Of a DNA stretch of 64,000 nucleotides, positions 1 to 10,691 are shown in pieces; position 1 is the stretch's first letter, and the number at the start of each line of letters is the position of its first letter. The stretch lies in assembly GCA_900095095.1 (NCBI GenBank), contig FMBT01000359.1:1-64000 (forward strand), written 5' to 3'. The translations under genes and the position numbers were made by a program. Origin of the DNA: Fragilariopsis cylindrus CCMP1102 (Eukaryota > Bacillariophyta > Bacillariophyceae > Bacillariales > Bacillariaceae). Under the pieces are notes generated by a model. It had not been told where the DNA came from. It made no database searches and saw only the letters and a program-made list of their open reading frames with translations.

Positions 1-29
1 CGAATCAAAGTCTATCATCCGTAATATTA

Positions 30-549
30 TGTTATGTACGTAATGAATGATTGTTAAATTGATGCTGGCATTTTATATTATCATCCATCCATCGTCTAGA
101 AAAAGTTTGAGGAATCAATATAAAGGAAGACATATTGGGTAGAGAAAAATTGACAAGTTAGTAGCTTTATTAGGGGATCTGGTTGTGGAGAAATTGTGAC
201 TAGCACATAAAGCAGCAAATGAGGATTATAATAAGCAGCAAACATGCATGGAGACGAATTGAATGACTGTGGAGGTGTATTTTTGTGGAAGTTGCTCTAC
301 TGACAAGCAATGTTATTATCCTGACACACGAGTACCTCCTAGCTATGATGGTGCAACAAAATCAAATAAACCATTACTATATTGATTTAACAAAAGCACA
401 ACTAAAAATTGTATTACAGTTCTAATCTCCTTCCATCCTGCCTGGTATGAAAAGTTAATTTGTTGCTGCTGTATCCAGTAGGTGCTCTGCAATTTGTTGT
501 TTCATATGTTCCTGTCCAAAGAACAGAGAGCGTCAGGCAGGTTAGTAGG
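30..549 (+). repeat. Dispersed repeat, copy 1 (inverted partner at 11.2-11.7 kb)
   Basis: This stretch reads as the reverse complement of about 11183-11705, at roughly 90 percent identity by eye, with small indels. Shared landmarks include the segment around 520-540 (AGAGAGCGTCAGGCAGG), the TGTCAGGATAATAACAT block in the other orientation, and ATGTACGTAATGAATG at 35-50. Similarity stops near 30 and near 549. I see no long ORF with a known domain, no terminal inverted repeats and no target duplication, so the element class is unknown. It could be a solo LTR, a decayed non-autonomous element or a dispersed repeat. Confidence 0.8.
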
Positions 550-1201
550 TAATTGAGATAGAGAGATTAGATGATCTCTACTTTGTTAGGGTATTTTTTG
601 TGCCAAGCACATTATTATTATATTTGATAACTCTTCGTATTTCATTTTCGTCAACACTTTTAGGGATTGGAAACGACTTTGTGTTTCTTTCTGTACTGAA
701 TGAATATTGATAGTTGCTAACTAGAAGCACTAAGGTTTTTCACTTCTTGCCTATATAATCTCTCGTGAAATAACATAATATTGTACCAACATATATACTG
801 TATAATATAATATAGATAAGGTGTAGTTCGTGATTGAAGTTTGTCATTCAACAAATTATTGTTTAGCACGACCCGAATGTTACTCACCAGCCAGCAAAAC
901 GCACGCAAAGATTCATTCATTTTATTCGATTGATTCGATTTTATGAAATTCGATTCATTCATCATTCTTCCTCGGTCTCGACACATCATACATATCAGTA
1001 CTTTACAGTAGACATACTTCCGTAGAAGGGCAACAACAAAAAGATCATCAAATCGTTCGAACAATATCTTCTTCACCAATCGATTCAATTCGATTCGATT
1101 CGAAACTTGGGGGAGCAGTATCGGTCACGAAAGAGGTTTGACAAAGGGAGGTGGATGCATGCAGGAGATAGTAAGAATATTTAAAATTTAAAATAGAAAG
1201 A
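550..1201. other. Intergenic and 5' region of the J-protein gene
   Basis: There is no credible gene here. The stretch 900-1105 is rich in TTCATT and ATTCGATT short repeats, which occur before several genes in this window. Minus-strand ORFs in it have no recognisable domain and overlap the first codons of the downstream gene. Confidence 0.5.
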
Positions 1202-3400
1202 ATGAGCCGTGCACCTATAATAAAAACGTCAGGAGTGATGAGACTCACGACAATGACGGTGATACTGTTAATTTTTCTAACCGTCGTCATCAGCATATCT
1301 TCGAATGACGGGGTATTTGTACACGCACAATATCAACGTCAACAACAAGCTCACAATCAAGAAGACCCGGCTGTAAAATGCCAGCCGGTAGAACCGATCA
1401 AATATGACTGGGAACGATATAATTATTACGAACTGTTAGGTATACCGAATACGTTCAATAAGTACATTAAAGATGATGGCACCGGCAACAACAAGCAGAA
1501 GAAAAAGAAAAAGCGACGATTAGGGAAGGGCGGAGACAATGAAATTAACGACGACGGGGAGATGATGATTAGTAACAAGGACATACGCAAAGCTTATCGG
1601 AAAACAGCTCAACAATATCATCCAGATAAAGTTTCAAATAAGAAGAATTCGGGCAACAACAACAACAGTACTAATGTATCGATAGAAGAGAGCAATTCAC
1701 GATTTACTAAAATTGCGGAGGCGTATGAATTTTTATCGGATCATACAAAGCAACAAGAATATAATTTGTTTTTAGAATATTGTCACAATTTAGAAGTAGC
1801 GAATGGTGTACACATCGAGGACACGGACCAAGAAGGTGGTGGACGAATATCGACCATGTTAAGGAAACGTTTCAATGGACTGTTTGATGACTTTGCCGGA
1901 AGTGGAAAGGATCCCTTTAGTCTATTTGAAGAATTCTTCTTTGGGTCCGATTATGGTGACGACGATGATAATAATGGAAATATTTTTGATCCCAACGATC
2001 CATTTTCTCATTTACATTATCAAAATCTACAACAGAACAATAATAAGCAAGGGGAGGAGCAACAACAATATTCCTACTACCAAGATCATCAAGATGAAGA
2101 ACCTGTCCGTGTTTTTCATGACGAACAAAATATGTATGATCCCATGACCGGTGAAAATGTCATCCGTGTATTACAAACAGAAGAATTTGCTCCTCCATCG
2201 TCGTCGTCGTCATCAACATCAATGAATTCGTCTTCAGAATCATCTAAATCTGAACCATCGTTATTCTATTTTAGAATCATTGCACAAGATTTCAAAGAAC
2301 GGTATGATCCATATAATGCCAAGAAAGTACTAGTTCCCATTACGGAACCGTATCTACAAGATGATGGATATCGCAGTAACCAACATTATAATATGAACAG
2401 TGGATCCCACTCATCGTCATCGTCAAGTACAACAACAACAAATCCATCGGCTACAATAGAATCAATATTACATTCATGGGAAGTATTAACACCCGATTCT
2501 CGACTTATCATTTCGCCGAATCGTAAATACGTTGCAGGGTTATCTCCTGACTGTGAATTGATTATTATGACGAATGAAGATTATTATGATGATAATGATC
2601 ATGATGATTATGACGATAATCCAAGAAATGTAATATGGAGCTCCAAACGTCCATATGGGAATGGTGGATATGCCGCAAATAATTGTTATGCACTGATTAA
2701 GGGACCACATATAGTTGTTACGGTTGGACAACATCCACATTCTGTACAAGGTGCATCATTAAACAACAATCGTATTTTATGGCATAGTGATTCAAGTAAG
2801 GATGATAATGATGAGCAGCGACAGAACAAATATTACGAATATGAAGATGAATACGGGTTTTGGCATAAAATCCAACGATCATACTTGGCCCAACTTGATA
2901 ATGATGGTTCACTTACTGTTTATTCTGTATGGAATGTTCCACAACAAGATCAAGAACAGCAACAGCAACGCAATAACAAGCCAAAAATGATGGCCAACAA
3001 AGCATGGATGACTGCTAAAGATATATGGCATGGACGTGTTTCTGTAAATGAAGAATACGAACATTTATATTATTCTACTAGTGGTTCATCATCATCGTCA
3101 TCATCAATAACGTATAAGAGATGTATATATTCAACATCTAAATTTGGTGGCTGTAATCGATTGGCTCGGAAGTTAGCACAACTTTCACTAGAAATATATT
3201 TTCGTATCAATCGTATTATATCAAAAATGAATCACTATTCTAATATATGGTTGGATTTAATCTTTGAAGAAGATGATATACTGTGGGAATTAAAAGAATC
3301 CGTTCTTCGGAATGGACACGCCGTTGGTAGTAAAATGATCGGCTCGTCTGCACGATTTGTACGGCAAATAATTGAATTCTTCATGAAGATTGATTTATAA
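1202..3400 (+). CDS. ER-targeted J-domain (DnaJ/Hsp40) protein with lectin-like repeats
   Basis: Single-exon gene of 732 residues. The N-terminus has a hydrophobic signal segment (about residues 13-35) ending near VHAQ, so entry into the ER is inferred. The J domain starts at NYYELLGI (about residue 75), is split by a Lys/Asn/Gly-rich insertion of about 45 residues, and resumes at DIRKAYRKTA with the HPD triad at residues 140-142 and an EAYEFLSD helix. J domains stimulate Hsp70 ATPase, so the likely partner is ER Hsp70 (BiP). The middle is acidic and Asn/Ser-rich. Residues 400-620 contain repeated strands such as LIISPNRKYVAGLSPD, NVIWSS and ILWHSDS, resembling bulb-type lectin (beta-prism) repeats; this is my reading. 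No zinc-finger or class I C-terminal domain is seen. The last 90 residues are helical and basic, of unknown role. Confidence 0.85.
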   Translation: MSRAPIIKTSGVMRLTTMTVILLIFLTVVISISSNDGVFVHAQYQRQQQAHNQEDPAVKCQPVEPIKYDWERYNYYELLGIPNTFNKYIKDDGTGNNKQKKKKKRRLGKGGDNEINDDGEMMISNKDIRKAYRKTAQQYHPDKVSNKKNSGNNNNSTNVSIEESNSRFTKIAEAYEFLSDHTKQQEYNLFLEYCHNLEVANGVHIEDTDQEGGGRISTMLRKRFNGLFDDFAGSGKDPFSLFEEFFFGSDYGDDDDNNGNIFDPNDPFSHLHYQNLQQNNNKQGEEQQQYSYYQDHQDEEPVRVFHDEQNMYDPMTGENVIRVLQTEEFAPPSSSSSSTSMNSSSESSKSEPSLFYFRIIAQDFKERYDPYNAKKVLVPITEPYLQDDGYRSNQHYNMNSGSHSSSSSSTTTTNPSATIESILHSWEVLTPDSRLIISPNRKYVAGLSPDCELIIMTNEDYYDDNDHDDYDDNPRNVIWSSKRPYGNGGYAANNCYALIKGPHIVVTVGQHPHSVQGASLNNNRILWHSDSSKDDNDEQRQNKYYEYEDEYGFWHKIQRSYLAQLDNDGSLTVYSVWNVPQQDQEQQQQRNNKPKMMANKAWMTAKDIWHGRVSVNEEYEHLYYSTSGSSSSSSSITYKRCIYSTSKFGGCNRLARKLAQLSLEIYFRINRIISKMNHYSNIWLDLIFEEDDILWELKESVLRNGHAVGSKMIGSSARFVRQIIEFFMKIDL

Positions 3401-3603
3401 TTAATATGACCATCGAAACGACAACAATAATGACGACGACTGTAATACTACCTTGGAATCTACATCACATGATCGATGAATGAGAATTAAGGATAGGGAT
3501 GTTTCTTATAGGTCTCAAAGAAGACTGCTTCGATCGCAGAACGGCCGATAGGAATTCAATTTCGTCGGAAGCGAATAAAAATCGAAAAAGAAATATTCGT
3601 GCG

Positions 3604-3998
3604 ATGTTCAGACTTATTAGACCAAATTCTTTTCATTCTCGTGGTAGCGCAAATCAAACAACCCCTCCAAAGCCGCCGTTTTGTATGGCTGCAATGTTCA
3701 ACTTATCAAACCAAGTTCTTTTCATTCTCGTGGTAGCGCAAATCAAATCGCTCAAAGCCGCTGTTTGAAGCGAAACGAAAGCAAAATTGTTTGGCTGCAA
3801 TGTTCCACTTATCAGACCAAATTCTTTTCATTCGTGGTAGCGCAAAATTATAGCTGCAATTGTTCAACCTTATCAGACCAAGTTCTTATCATTCTCGTGG
3901 TATAGCGCAAATCAGAAACGAAACGAAAGCAAAATTGTATGGCTGCAATGTTCCACTTATATCAGACCAAGTTCTTTTCATTCTCGTGGTAGCGCAAA
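3604..3998 (+). repeat. Five degenerate tandem repeats downstream of the J-protein gene
   Basis: Five imperfect copies of a unit holding TTATCAGACCAA, TTCTTTTCATT and CTCGTGGTAGCGCAAA start near 3604, 3692, 3799, 3866 and 3949. Spacing is uneven (about 67-107 bp) because of short variable inserts containing GAAACGAAAGCAAAATTG and TGGCTGCAATGTTC. Plus-strand ORFs across it (3499-3905) are repeat translations, not genes. The array lies between the J-protein and rhomboid genes, which converge here. Confidence 0.85.
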
Positions 3999-4233
3999 AA
4001 ACAATAAGAAATAGTTAACTTTTTGTTTTAATATTCTGTTTTTAAACTATTGTAAGTAATGTACAGTATATTAAGTACAGTACTGCTAGAGACACAAAGA
4101 GTGAGCTTAGATAATGCTCACTGGTAAAACTCTTCCATTCACTACTGACTCATATGACTGTACACCGATTATAAAGACCGATGTTGCTTCTTGACGGGGA
4201 TCGTATCATACTACTTGTACAGGAGCCAATAAC

Positions 4234-6537
4234 TTAGTATTCGCAAAATTCTCCACAGAGATCTGGTAGAGCAGTATTAACCTGATCAACAGTGGTGTAC
4301 TGCTCTCCAGAAATATCAACTTCTATAAGGTTCCCATTGGGGCAAAATACTTCCAAGTTTGCAAAGTACCTGCTATTGTCGCCTCTTCCCTTGAAGGCTG
4401 TTGCAGTAACGCCTGAACAACCATCACAATTCCACCAGTTCTTTTCGTCGTTCGGTTTCCACGGTCGTGGAAGTGGAATACAGGACACGTATCGACAATT
4501 CGGACAGGGACTGGTTGTTCCGTCCGACTGACGCAAGAACATCATGGCTACAAAAAGAAGAGCCAATGCAGAGAGACCTCCTCCAAATCTTAATGATATA
4601 ATACTTAGACGGTGACACCATCTTCCCAGGGTAGTACTTTGTTGTTTCCGACGATAATCAAATGACGATGCAGAGAGGAGACGGAGGGATGACAACGACA
4701 CGAAAAATCCAAATAGTAATCCTCCTAAGTGGGCGAAGTTATCCACGAAGGGTAGTAGTCCGACCAATGAATTGAGTAAGAGGTCACATACAAGCGAAAA
4801 ATAACACCAAAATCGTACTCGACGACGACGGCACTGAATAGTATAAGCGTTGTCTGCTGTCGTGCCGTCCTCGTTGGCGTTGTTGTTGCTTGATCTTCCT
4901 TCGCGTCTATTCTTCTTCCTAGTTTCAAGTGCACATGCATCTTGTTGTCGTTCTTCAAGGACGAGGAAGAAAAATCGTGAATTCAATACAATGTCGGCAA
5001 CGCAAACACCCAATAGGCCATAGATACCACCACTGGCACCGACTAAGATATAACCCGGTTGGAGTAAGGCGGATATCATATTTCCAAACATACCACTGAC
5101 GATGAATAAAATTCCTGTGTGCAACCAACCATGGTTACGTTCGATGGATCGACATAAGAATATAAGTATTGCACCATTTAATAATAGATGGACGATACCA
5201 GCATGTAAAAAGATAGGTGTAATTAGTAACCACCATTTACCGTCTTCGATTAATGCCCGACCTTGCAACGCACCCATATCCAATAACACCTGTGGATTCG
5301 GTCCGATTAATGGATTTATAGTCAACGATTCGATTTTCCAATTATTTTTATAGAATGCATATATCATTGTGAACGTACAGATGAACAATGTACAGGAGAT
5401 AAAAATTGGACGAGTCAATATACCACCCCGTCGTTCTTTTGCATAATAATCGGCCCATGCAATGTATGGCTTCCCCGATTGTCTTCGATACGTGGCATCT
5501 TGTGCCCATTCTAAATCAGATCGTACATCGGAAAGATTCGAAAACAAACCCTGAATGAGATAGGGTGTCGAACCAGGTTTCTTCAGACGTTCCATTTGAG
5601 CAAATTTAAATAATTTGAAAAACAACGCCACTGTCGGATCATCATGATGCTGCTGACCATCATCATTAGAACTTCGTAACGATTTGAGGACAGCTTCCTC
5701 GTCTAACAGGTATGTTGGTGCTGCAACTTCAATAACTGTATTCTCGGACGTTGTTATTATTACATTATTATTATTACTACTCTTGTTGTTATACTCGTAG
5801 TAGTATTCGTTGTCGTCGTCATCGTTATTATCGTCGTAGCTGTTGTCTCCGATACTACCGTTTGATTCGTCGGCGGGAAAATTTTGTAGTTGCATTTTCT
5901 CTTCGTACTCGCCGTCGTTATTATTTTGATCATGATTTCCGTTGTTTCTTGTTGTCGTGGTCGACGTCACTACGTCGTCATAACATCGAAGAAAAAAATC
6001 TACTCGTTCTTCTTCGCTATCGTCATTGTTGCTGCTGTTGTCGGTAGTATCAACGTCAACATAATGATTGTTATCAGTATTAACATCACCATTGCCAGTG
6101 ACATTGCCATTACCGTCGTCATCATCATTGTTATCGATATTGTTGTTACCATTACCGTGATCATCATCTTCGACATCTATATTTTGATATTTTACCTTTG
6201 CATCATGGTCATAATGCTCACTCTCTTCTACGACAGTGACAGTGTCAGTGTCAGGGACCAAAACAGCGACCGCAACAACAAGAGCAGTCGTTGATGCGAC
6301 CGAAATAGGTATTGGTTGTGGTTGTAGTTGTGGTGGTGGTGGTGGTGGTGGTGGTGGTAACGGTGATAATGTGAGAGTCACATCGCTGATTATTCCGCCA
6401 TCGTCCTGATTGTTATTGCCAATTGACGGCAAGGTGTTGGAGATATCGCTTACTACTACATCGTGATTTAAATCTCGTGTTATTCCTCGCTCTGACTCAG
6501 TAACGATCGTTCTCGCCGATGATGATTCGATGTCCAT
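4234..6537 (-). CDS. Rhomboid-family intramembrane serine protease
   Basis: 767 residues, apparently one exon. The N-terminal 290 or so residues are disordered: acidic, Asn/Asp-rich, with a proline run. The membrane core then follows: a first helix (FISCTLFICTFTMIYAF), a loop with WW, HAGIVHLLLNGAILIF (the H-x3-N oxyanion region), GYILVGASGGIYGLLG with the nucleophile Ser502 in GASG, and NFAHLGGLLFGF with catalytic His603. Both catalytic residues and the HxxxN motif are intact, so an active protease that cuts transmembrane helices is expected. A basic, Asn-rich loop interrupts the core after the Ser helix. After the last helix (about 660-680) comes a Cys-rich tail of about 90 residues (CPNC, CDGC, two late Cys). 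The compartment (secretory, plastid or other) cannot be assigned. Confidence 0.92.
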   Translation of the reverse strand: MDIESSSARTIVTESERGITRDLNHDVVVSDISNTLPSIGNNNQDDGGIISDVTLTLSPLPPPPPPPPPQLQPQPIPISVASTTALVVAVAVLVPDTDTVTVVEESEHYDHDAKVKYQNIDVEDDDHGNGNNNIDNNDDDDGNGNVTGNGDVNTDNNHYVDVDTTDNSSNNDDSEEERVDFFLRCYDDVVTSTTTTRNNGNHDQNNNDGEYEEKMQLQNFPADESNGSIGDNSYDDNNDDDDNEYYYEYNNKSSNNNNVIITTSENTVIEVAAPTYLLDEEAVLKSLRSSNDDGQQHHDDPTVALFFKLFKFAQMERLKKPGSTPYLIQGLFSNLSDVRSDLEWAQDATYRRQSGKPYIAWADYYAKERRGGILTRPIFISCTLFICTFTMIYAFYKNNWKIESLTINPLIGPNPQVLLDMGALQGRALIEDGKWWLLITPIFLHAGIVHLLLNGAILIFLCRSIERNHGWLHTGILFIVSGMFGNMISALLQPGYILVGASGGIYGLLGVCVADIVLNSRFFFLVLEERQQDACALETRKKNRREGRSSNNNANEDGTTADNAYTIQCRRRRVRFWCYFSLVCDLLLNSLVGLLPFVDNFAHLGGLLFGFFVSLSSLRLLSASSFDYRRKQQSTTLGRWCHRLSIISLRFGGGLSALALLFVAMMFLRQSDGTTSPCPNCRYVSCIPLPRPWKPNDEKNWWNCDGCSGVTATAFKGRGDNSRYFANLEVFCPNGNLIEVDISGEQYTTVDQVNTALPDLCGEFCEY

Positions 6538-7600
6538 TTTTGTTGTTGTTTTTGATTACGTAACGTTTACAGCGAGGATATATGGTAAAAGCGATAGATA
6601 CTGCTTTCTTTAATTCACTATTAGTACAACGCGTTTATAATTGTACTTGTTGTTATCTACGTTATAGATAAGACAAGTCCAATATGATATACTAGTGTTT
6701 GCTTGATCAATAGAATGGTATTATGATACTAATCCGTTGTGGTTCCTAGAAAAAATGTTACCACGGCCTTTTATTATGGCGCCAGACCATCGAGAAAATG
6801 AGTAGAAAAAATAGTCGACATGGTTTTGATGGCATCACATTAATTCGATTCATTCGTGTGCCGCCCTCCTCCATCCTGGTTTTACATTGTACCTACCGAT
6901 GATCATCAGTTGACGATATAAATAAATGAATAAAACCTGTTCATTAAAAATTAGATATCGTCTTCATTTGACTCGACTCTGATTGATTCATTCATTCATT
7001 CACTCGTGTATTGACTTCTATATTTGCATTCAAACATCCGCAATAAGTTAAATGATCACAAGAATGTAATAACCCTCTCGCCATTGTCATCGTCATGATG
7101 ATGATACTTTAGTCTCATATATATCTTTTGACAATCATCTGTTCATGATTGATTCATGAAATCGAATCATGAATCATGGTTTTATATTTTTTGACACTTA
7201 CTCCATTCACGAGACATTCATTCCCACCTTTCACGTTGAAGTAGCCAATCAGAGAAAAGGATATTGGTTTTTAACGAGGCGTAACAAATTCAAAATGCAC
7301 AGCGGTGACATCAAACAACACAACGATGTACAGTGTAAGTAATAAGACGTTGATTTTTCAATTGTTTTTATCATCACTTCGGAGGTACCGGTAGAACAAC
7401 AATAATAAAAGGACAGTTCGCAGTTCGCTCAGTGCTATTACTCAATACTACAACATCTTCCAATAGGTAAGTTCTAGCTAGCCTCGTGAATAGACTGTAG
7501 CCATACTATTAAAGAGGTTAACATATATCTTTCTTTTAGTAAAAGGAAACGGAGCTAATTTGGACGTTAAAACGATATCGTAAGATACCGTATCATTATA
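6538..7600. other. Divergent promoter region between rhomboid and NF-YA genes
   Basis: About 1 kb between two divergently transcribed genes, with no credible ORF. It contains ATTCATTC-type repeats (about 6980-7010) and an imperfect palindromic stretch around 7140-7180 (TGATTCATGA and AATCATGAATCATGG). The last 140 bp probably form the NF-YA 5' leader. Confidence 0.5.
7467..7539 (+). other. Probable 5'-UTR intron of the NF-YA gene
   Basis: CCAATAG|GTAAGT at 7467 is a strong donor. TATCTTTCTTTTAG ending at 7539 is a strong pyrimidine-rich acceptor. The 73-bp length is plausible for a diatom intron and the start codon follows 61 bp later. Inference only; transcript reads would settle it. Confidence 0.5.
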
Positions 7601-9199
7601 ATGCTCGTTGGTGCTCCATCACCACAGTCTACGATGACGCTTCAACAACAACAGCAACCACAACAACAACAACAACAGCAAAATCATCAACAGCAGTCGC
7701 AGCCGCAGGATCAGCAACATAATCAGCAGCAGATTCAACAACATCAGCAACACCACCAGCCACAACAAGAACAACAGCATCATCAACAGCAGCAGATTCA
7801 ACAACATCAGCAACAACATGTTCAAGTTCAGGCCCCGATTCCACAACAACAACAACAACAACAACAAGCAGCAGCTCCCGCTGTTATGATGACTCCAGGT
7901 CTAGCTCCAGGACCCATACCCCATCATCAGTACCAACAACAACAACAACAGGTTCAGCAACAAAATCCACAACAGCATCAGACTCAACAGCAACAACAAC
8001 AACAAGCAGCTATGGCACAAGAGCAACTCCGACAACATATGCAACAAGCGGCACAACAACAACAACATGCTTCTGCTGCTACGACTGGTACTCCTTCGAC
8101 ACAACAGCAGCAGCAGACGTCGACTCCAGGCCCAGCGTCTAATGTGATGATCAAAACAGAACAACCTCCCGTCGTCGCTGGACAACAACAACCCCAACAG
8201 CAGCAACAGCAACCTAATGCTGCATCCCATCAGCAGCAGCAGCAACAGATCGCATCATGGCAACAAGCACAACAGGCTGCTGCGACACAGATGGGACAAC
8301 AAATAGCCATGGCCTATGCCATGACACAAAATGCTGCAGCTGGTAATATGCCTGTCACACATGAAGCGGCATTACATGCCAGTATGGCAGCACATCATTC
8401 TCAAGCAGCGATGGCGGCTGCTGCAGCTCATCACAACAACCACCAGCAGCATCAACAACAAGGTGGAGGTGCTCCTACGCCACACCAACAACAGATGGTA
8501 GCTACTCCGCACCAACAGCAACAACATCATCAACAACAGCAGCAGCAACAACAACAGCAACAATTCCATCATCCTCAACATCACCACCAACAACAACAGC
8601 AGCAGCTGCAGCATCAGCAGGTACCACAACAACAACATCAACAACAACAGGTGGTGGTGGCACCGGCACCACGACCAACATTTGTGAATGCCAAACAATA
8701 TCGTCGGATATTGAAACGACGTGAGGCACGTGCGAAGATGGAAGAATATTTAACCAAGAAAAGAGCATTGATACAAAAACAACGACAAGAAAGTGGTGAT
8801 GGTGGAAAGAAACCATATATGCATGAATCACGGCATCGTCATGCCATGAAACGACCAAGAGGACCAGGTGGACGATTCCTCACGAAGGTACGTATACTAA
8901 CGAACGTAGTACTACACTATACAATACAAATGTACTTTAACTTGTATTTTACTAACAATATATATATATATATGTGTATGTGTGTGTATTGGTGTTCTTT
9001 ATAACAATCTTATCTTACTTTATATCATCTTTTTCTTGGTTTCTCAAATATCATCATACTTATCTGAACCGCTACATTACTTCCAACTTAACACGAATTA
9101 CAGGCAGAATTAGAACAGTTCTACAAAGATGGTACAAAACCTGTGGATGATCCAAAACCGAATAAACCTAAAAAGCCCAAGGTGCCTCGCACCAATTAA
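7601..9199 (+). CDS. NF-YA (HAP2/CBF-B) CCAAT-binding transcription factor, Gln-rich
   Basis: Two exons, 7601-8887 and 9104-9199, around a 216-bp GT-AG phase-0 intron, giving 460 residues. Residues 1-355 are overwhelmingly Gln/His/Ala with long CAA/CAG runs, as in activation domains. Residues 362-428 are the NF-YA core: [18 protein letters not shown] (the NF-YB/NF-YC-binding helix), then a linker of about 25 residues that is longer than usual, then [19 protein letters not shown], the DNA-binding part that reads CCAAT. Exon 2 adds [10 protein letters not shown] and a Lys/Pro-rich basic tail. Without splicing, the frame runs into intron-encoded sequence and stops at 9004, so the exon 2 join is well supported by the conserved basic tail and frame. 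It acts in the nucleus in the trimeric NF-Y complex. The Leu-rich ORFs on the opposite strand are mirrors of the Gln codons. Confidence 0.93.
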
Positions 9200-9881
9200 A
9201 TATGAAAGAAGAAAGAAAAAGGAAAGGGAAAAAACCAAAGTACATGTACTCTAATAAATCATGACTACTTTTCTTCCTTTAGTTATCAGATTCACTCAGG
9301 GATGAACCAAAGAACACAATACTTTCATCAAGTCACGAACCACCACCACTACATATAATCTACATGTACAATTCGTCTACCTAATAGAAAGTTGCTTCAC
9401 ACACGCACACATACACACGCACACGAGGGAGGCCGCTAACTACTAGGATACTAGCTACTACTTACTAATATCATCAATGATGTACTGGAAGACGATCATT
9501 GTTTTCTGCGAAGAGAAGAAATAATAATAATAATAGTCGATAAGGGGGAAAAAAGACCAGAAAACAATCGAGGAACACAAAAAAAAGGATTTAAGATACA
9601 TTATCATACGTTTTAAATTCTTGTACATACTGTACATCATCATCGTGATAGAGAATAACAAACATACATATAAAATAAATAATGCTTAAAAGGAATCAAA
9701 TAAATATACCCAATAATGAAGTACTATATATCACTGCTATTCCTTCTCAATGATTGGCTACCCCTGAATAGCTGCAATTAGAGTAGGTTGTCATCGTTGC
9801 ACGTACATTATCGACGACGATAATGAATTTGTTAATGTGATAATATTATTACAGAATTTTACCATTTGTTCCTACTTTTGT
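9200..9881. other. Convergent 3' regions, no gene seen
   Basis: 3' flanks of the NF-YA gene and of the minus-strand gene ending at 9882. It contains a CACACACGCACAC microsatellite near 9400-9425 and AATAAA-like signals near 9672 and 9698. No coding potential is recognised. Confidence 0.5.
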
Positions 9882-10691
9882 TTAAATTGTCATACATCCA
9901 GTAAGTAAAAAGGCAAAGTGACCAGCATGCATGATATTAGTATTTGCAACGCCGCTGCTGCTGCTACTTGGAAGAGGAGTTGTTGTTACTGCAGTATCGT
10001 CAGCTACAGAGGTAGCCACAGTGGTGTCATTATCAACACTATTATTAATCTGAGTAGCGCCATCAGAAGACGCAGATACAATGGGAGATTTAGTTACAGT
10101 TGGTGAATTAGTAGTTGGAACTTTTGTAGGAGATTTAGCTGTTGATGACGAAGAAGAAGATTTCGTTGGATCATTATCCCTTGGAGGACAACCGTTTCTA
10201 CCACAATTAGAATTTCCCGAACCAAAAGTAGGCTGAGGAGTAGTAGGTGGTAATGTTATTGTTATAATTGGAGATGGAGTTGGAGTTGGTACTGGTATTA
10301 CTGGAATTGGTATTGGAGATTTAGTACAGTCAGGGTTAGATCTAGTACATTGAGAATTTCCCGACGAAAGATTCGGGTTATTATTGCTATTGCTGCTGCC
10401 ATCAGCATTTACATCATTTACATCATTACCACCACCAATCGATGCAAGAGAACGATGACGTCCTTGTCCTTGTTGTTGGTGTTCTTCTTTTTCTTCTTGT
10501 TGTGCATCGGAGGATGAAATTCCGGCAATTTCAAAGTATACGGCATCATTGATGTCTTCGTCCAACAACGAACGACTGCGTATGTGATTGCTACCTGTTT
10601 CTGTTGCAGGCGAAGCTGTAGTAAAATTCGACGAGATCGCCGTTGATGACGAAAGAACAACTACTAGTAGGATGGTACTACTAATTCTCAT
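9882..10691 (-). CDS. Secreted Thr/Ser/Pro-rich protein, probable cell-surface
   Basis: 269 residues from the first ATG (10691); the upstream in-frame TTG is not used here. MRISSTILLVVVLSSSTAISS is read as the signal peptide. The body is low complexity: a Pro/Ile/Thr stretch with PTPTPSP, Ser runs, and TKSP-type repeats. Two short related Cys motifs, SGNSQC-x5-DC and SGNSNC-x3-C, lie on either side of the Pro-rich stretch. The C-terminus ends in a short hydrophobic patch (GHFAFLLTGCM), which could be a weak GPI-type signal. No enzyme domain is seen. The composition fits a heavily O-glycosylated wall or mucilage protein, but that is inference. Family not recognised. Confidence 0.6.
   Translation of the reverse strand: MRISSTILLVVVLSSSTAISSNFTTASPATETGSNHIRSRSLLDEDINDAVYFEIAGISSSDAQQEEKEEHQQQGQGRHRSLASIGGGNDVNDVNADGSSNSNNNPNLSSGNSQCTRSNPDCTKSPIPIPVIPVPTPTPSPIITITLPPTTPQPTFGSGNSNCGRNGCPPRDNDPTKSSSSSSTAKSPTKVPTTNSPTVTKSPIVSASSDGATQINNSVDNDTTVATSVADDTAVTTTPLPSSSSSGVANTNIMHAGHFAFLLTGCMTI

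Noticed and set aside
3499-3905. Plus-strand ORFs of 89 and 74 codons
   Set aside because: They are translations of the degenerate tandem repeats and share no known domain.
7619-8858. Long Leu- and Val-rich minus-strand ORFs across the NF-YA gene
   Set aside because: They are the complement of CAA/CAG/CAC codons (TTG/CTG/GTG) and have no independent protein features.
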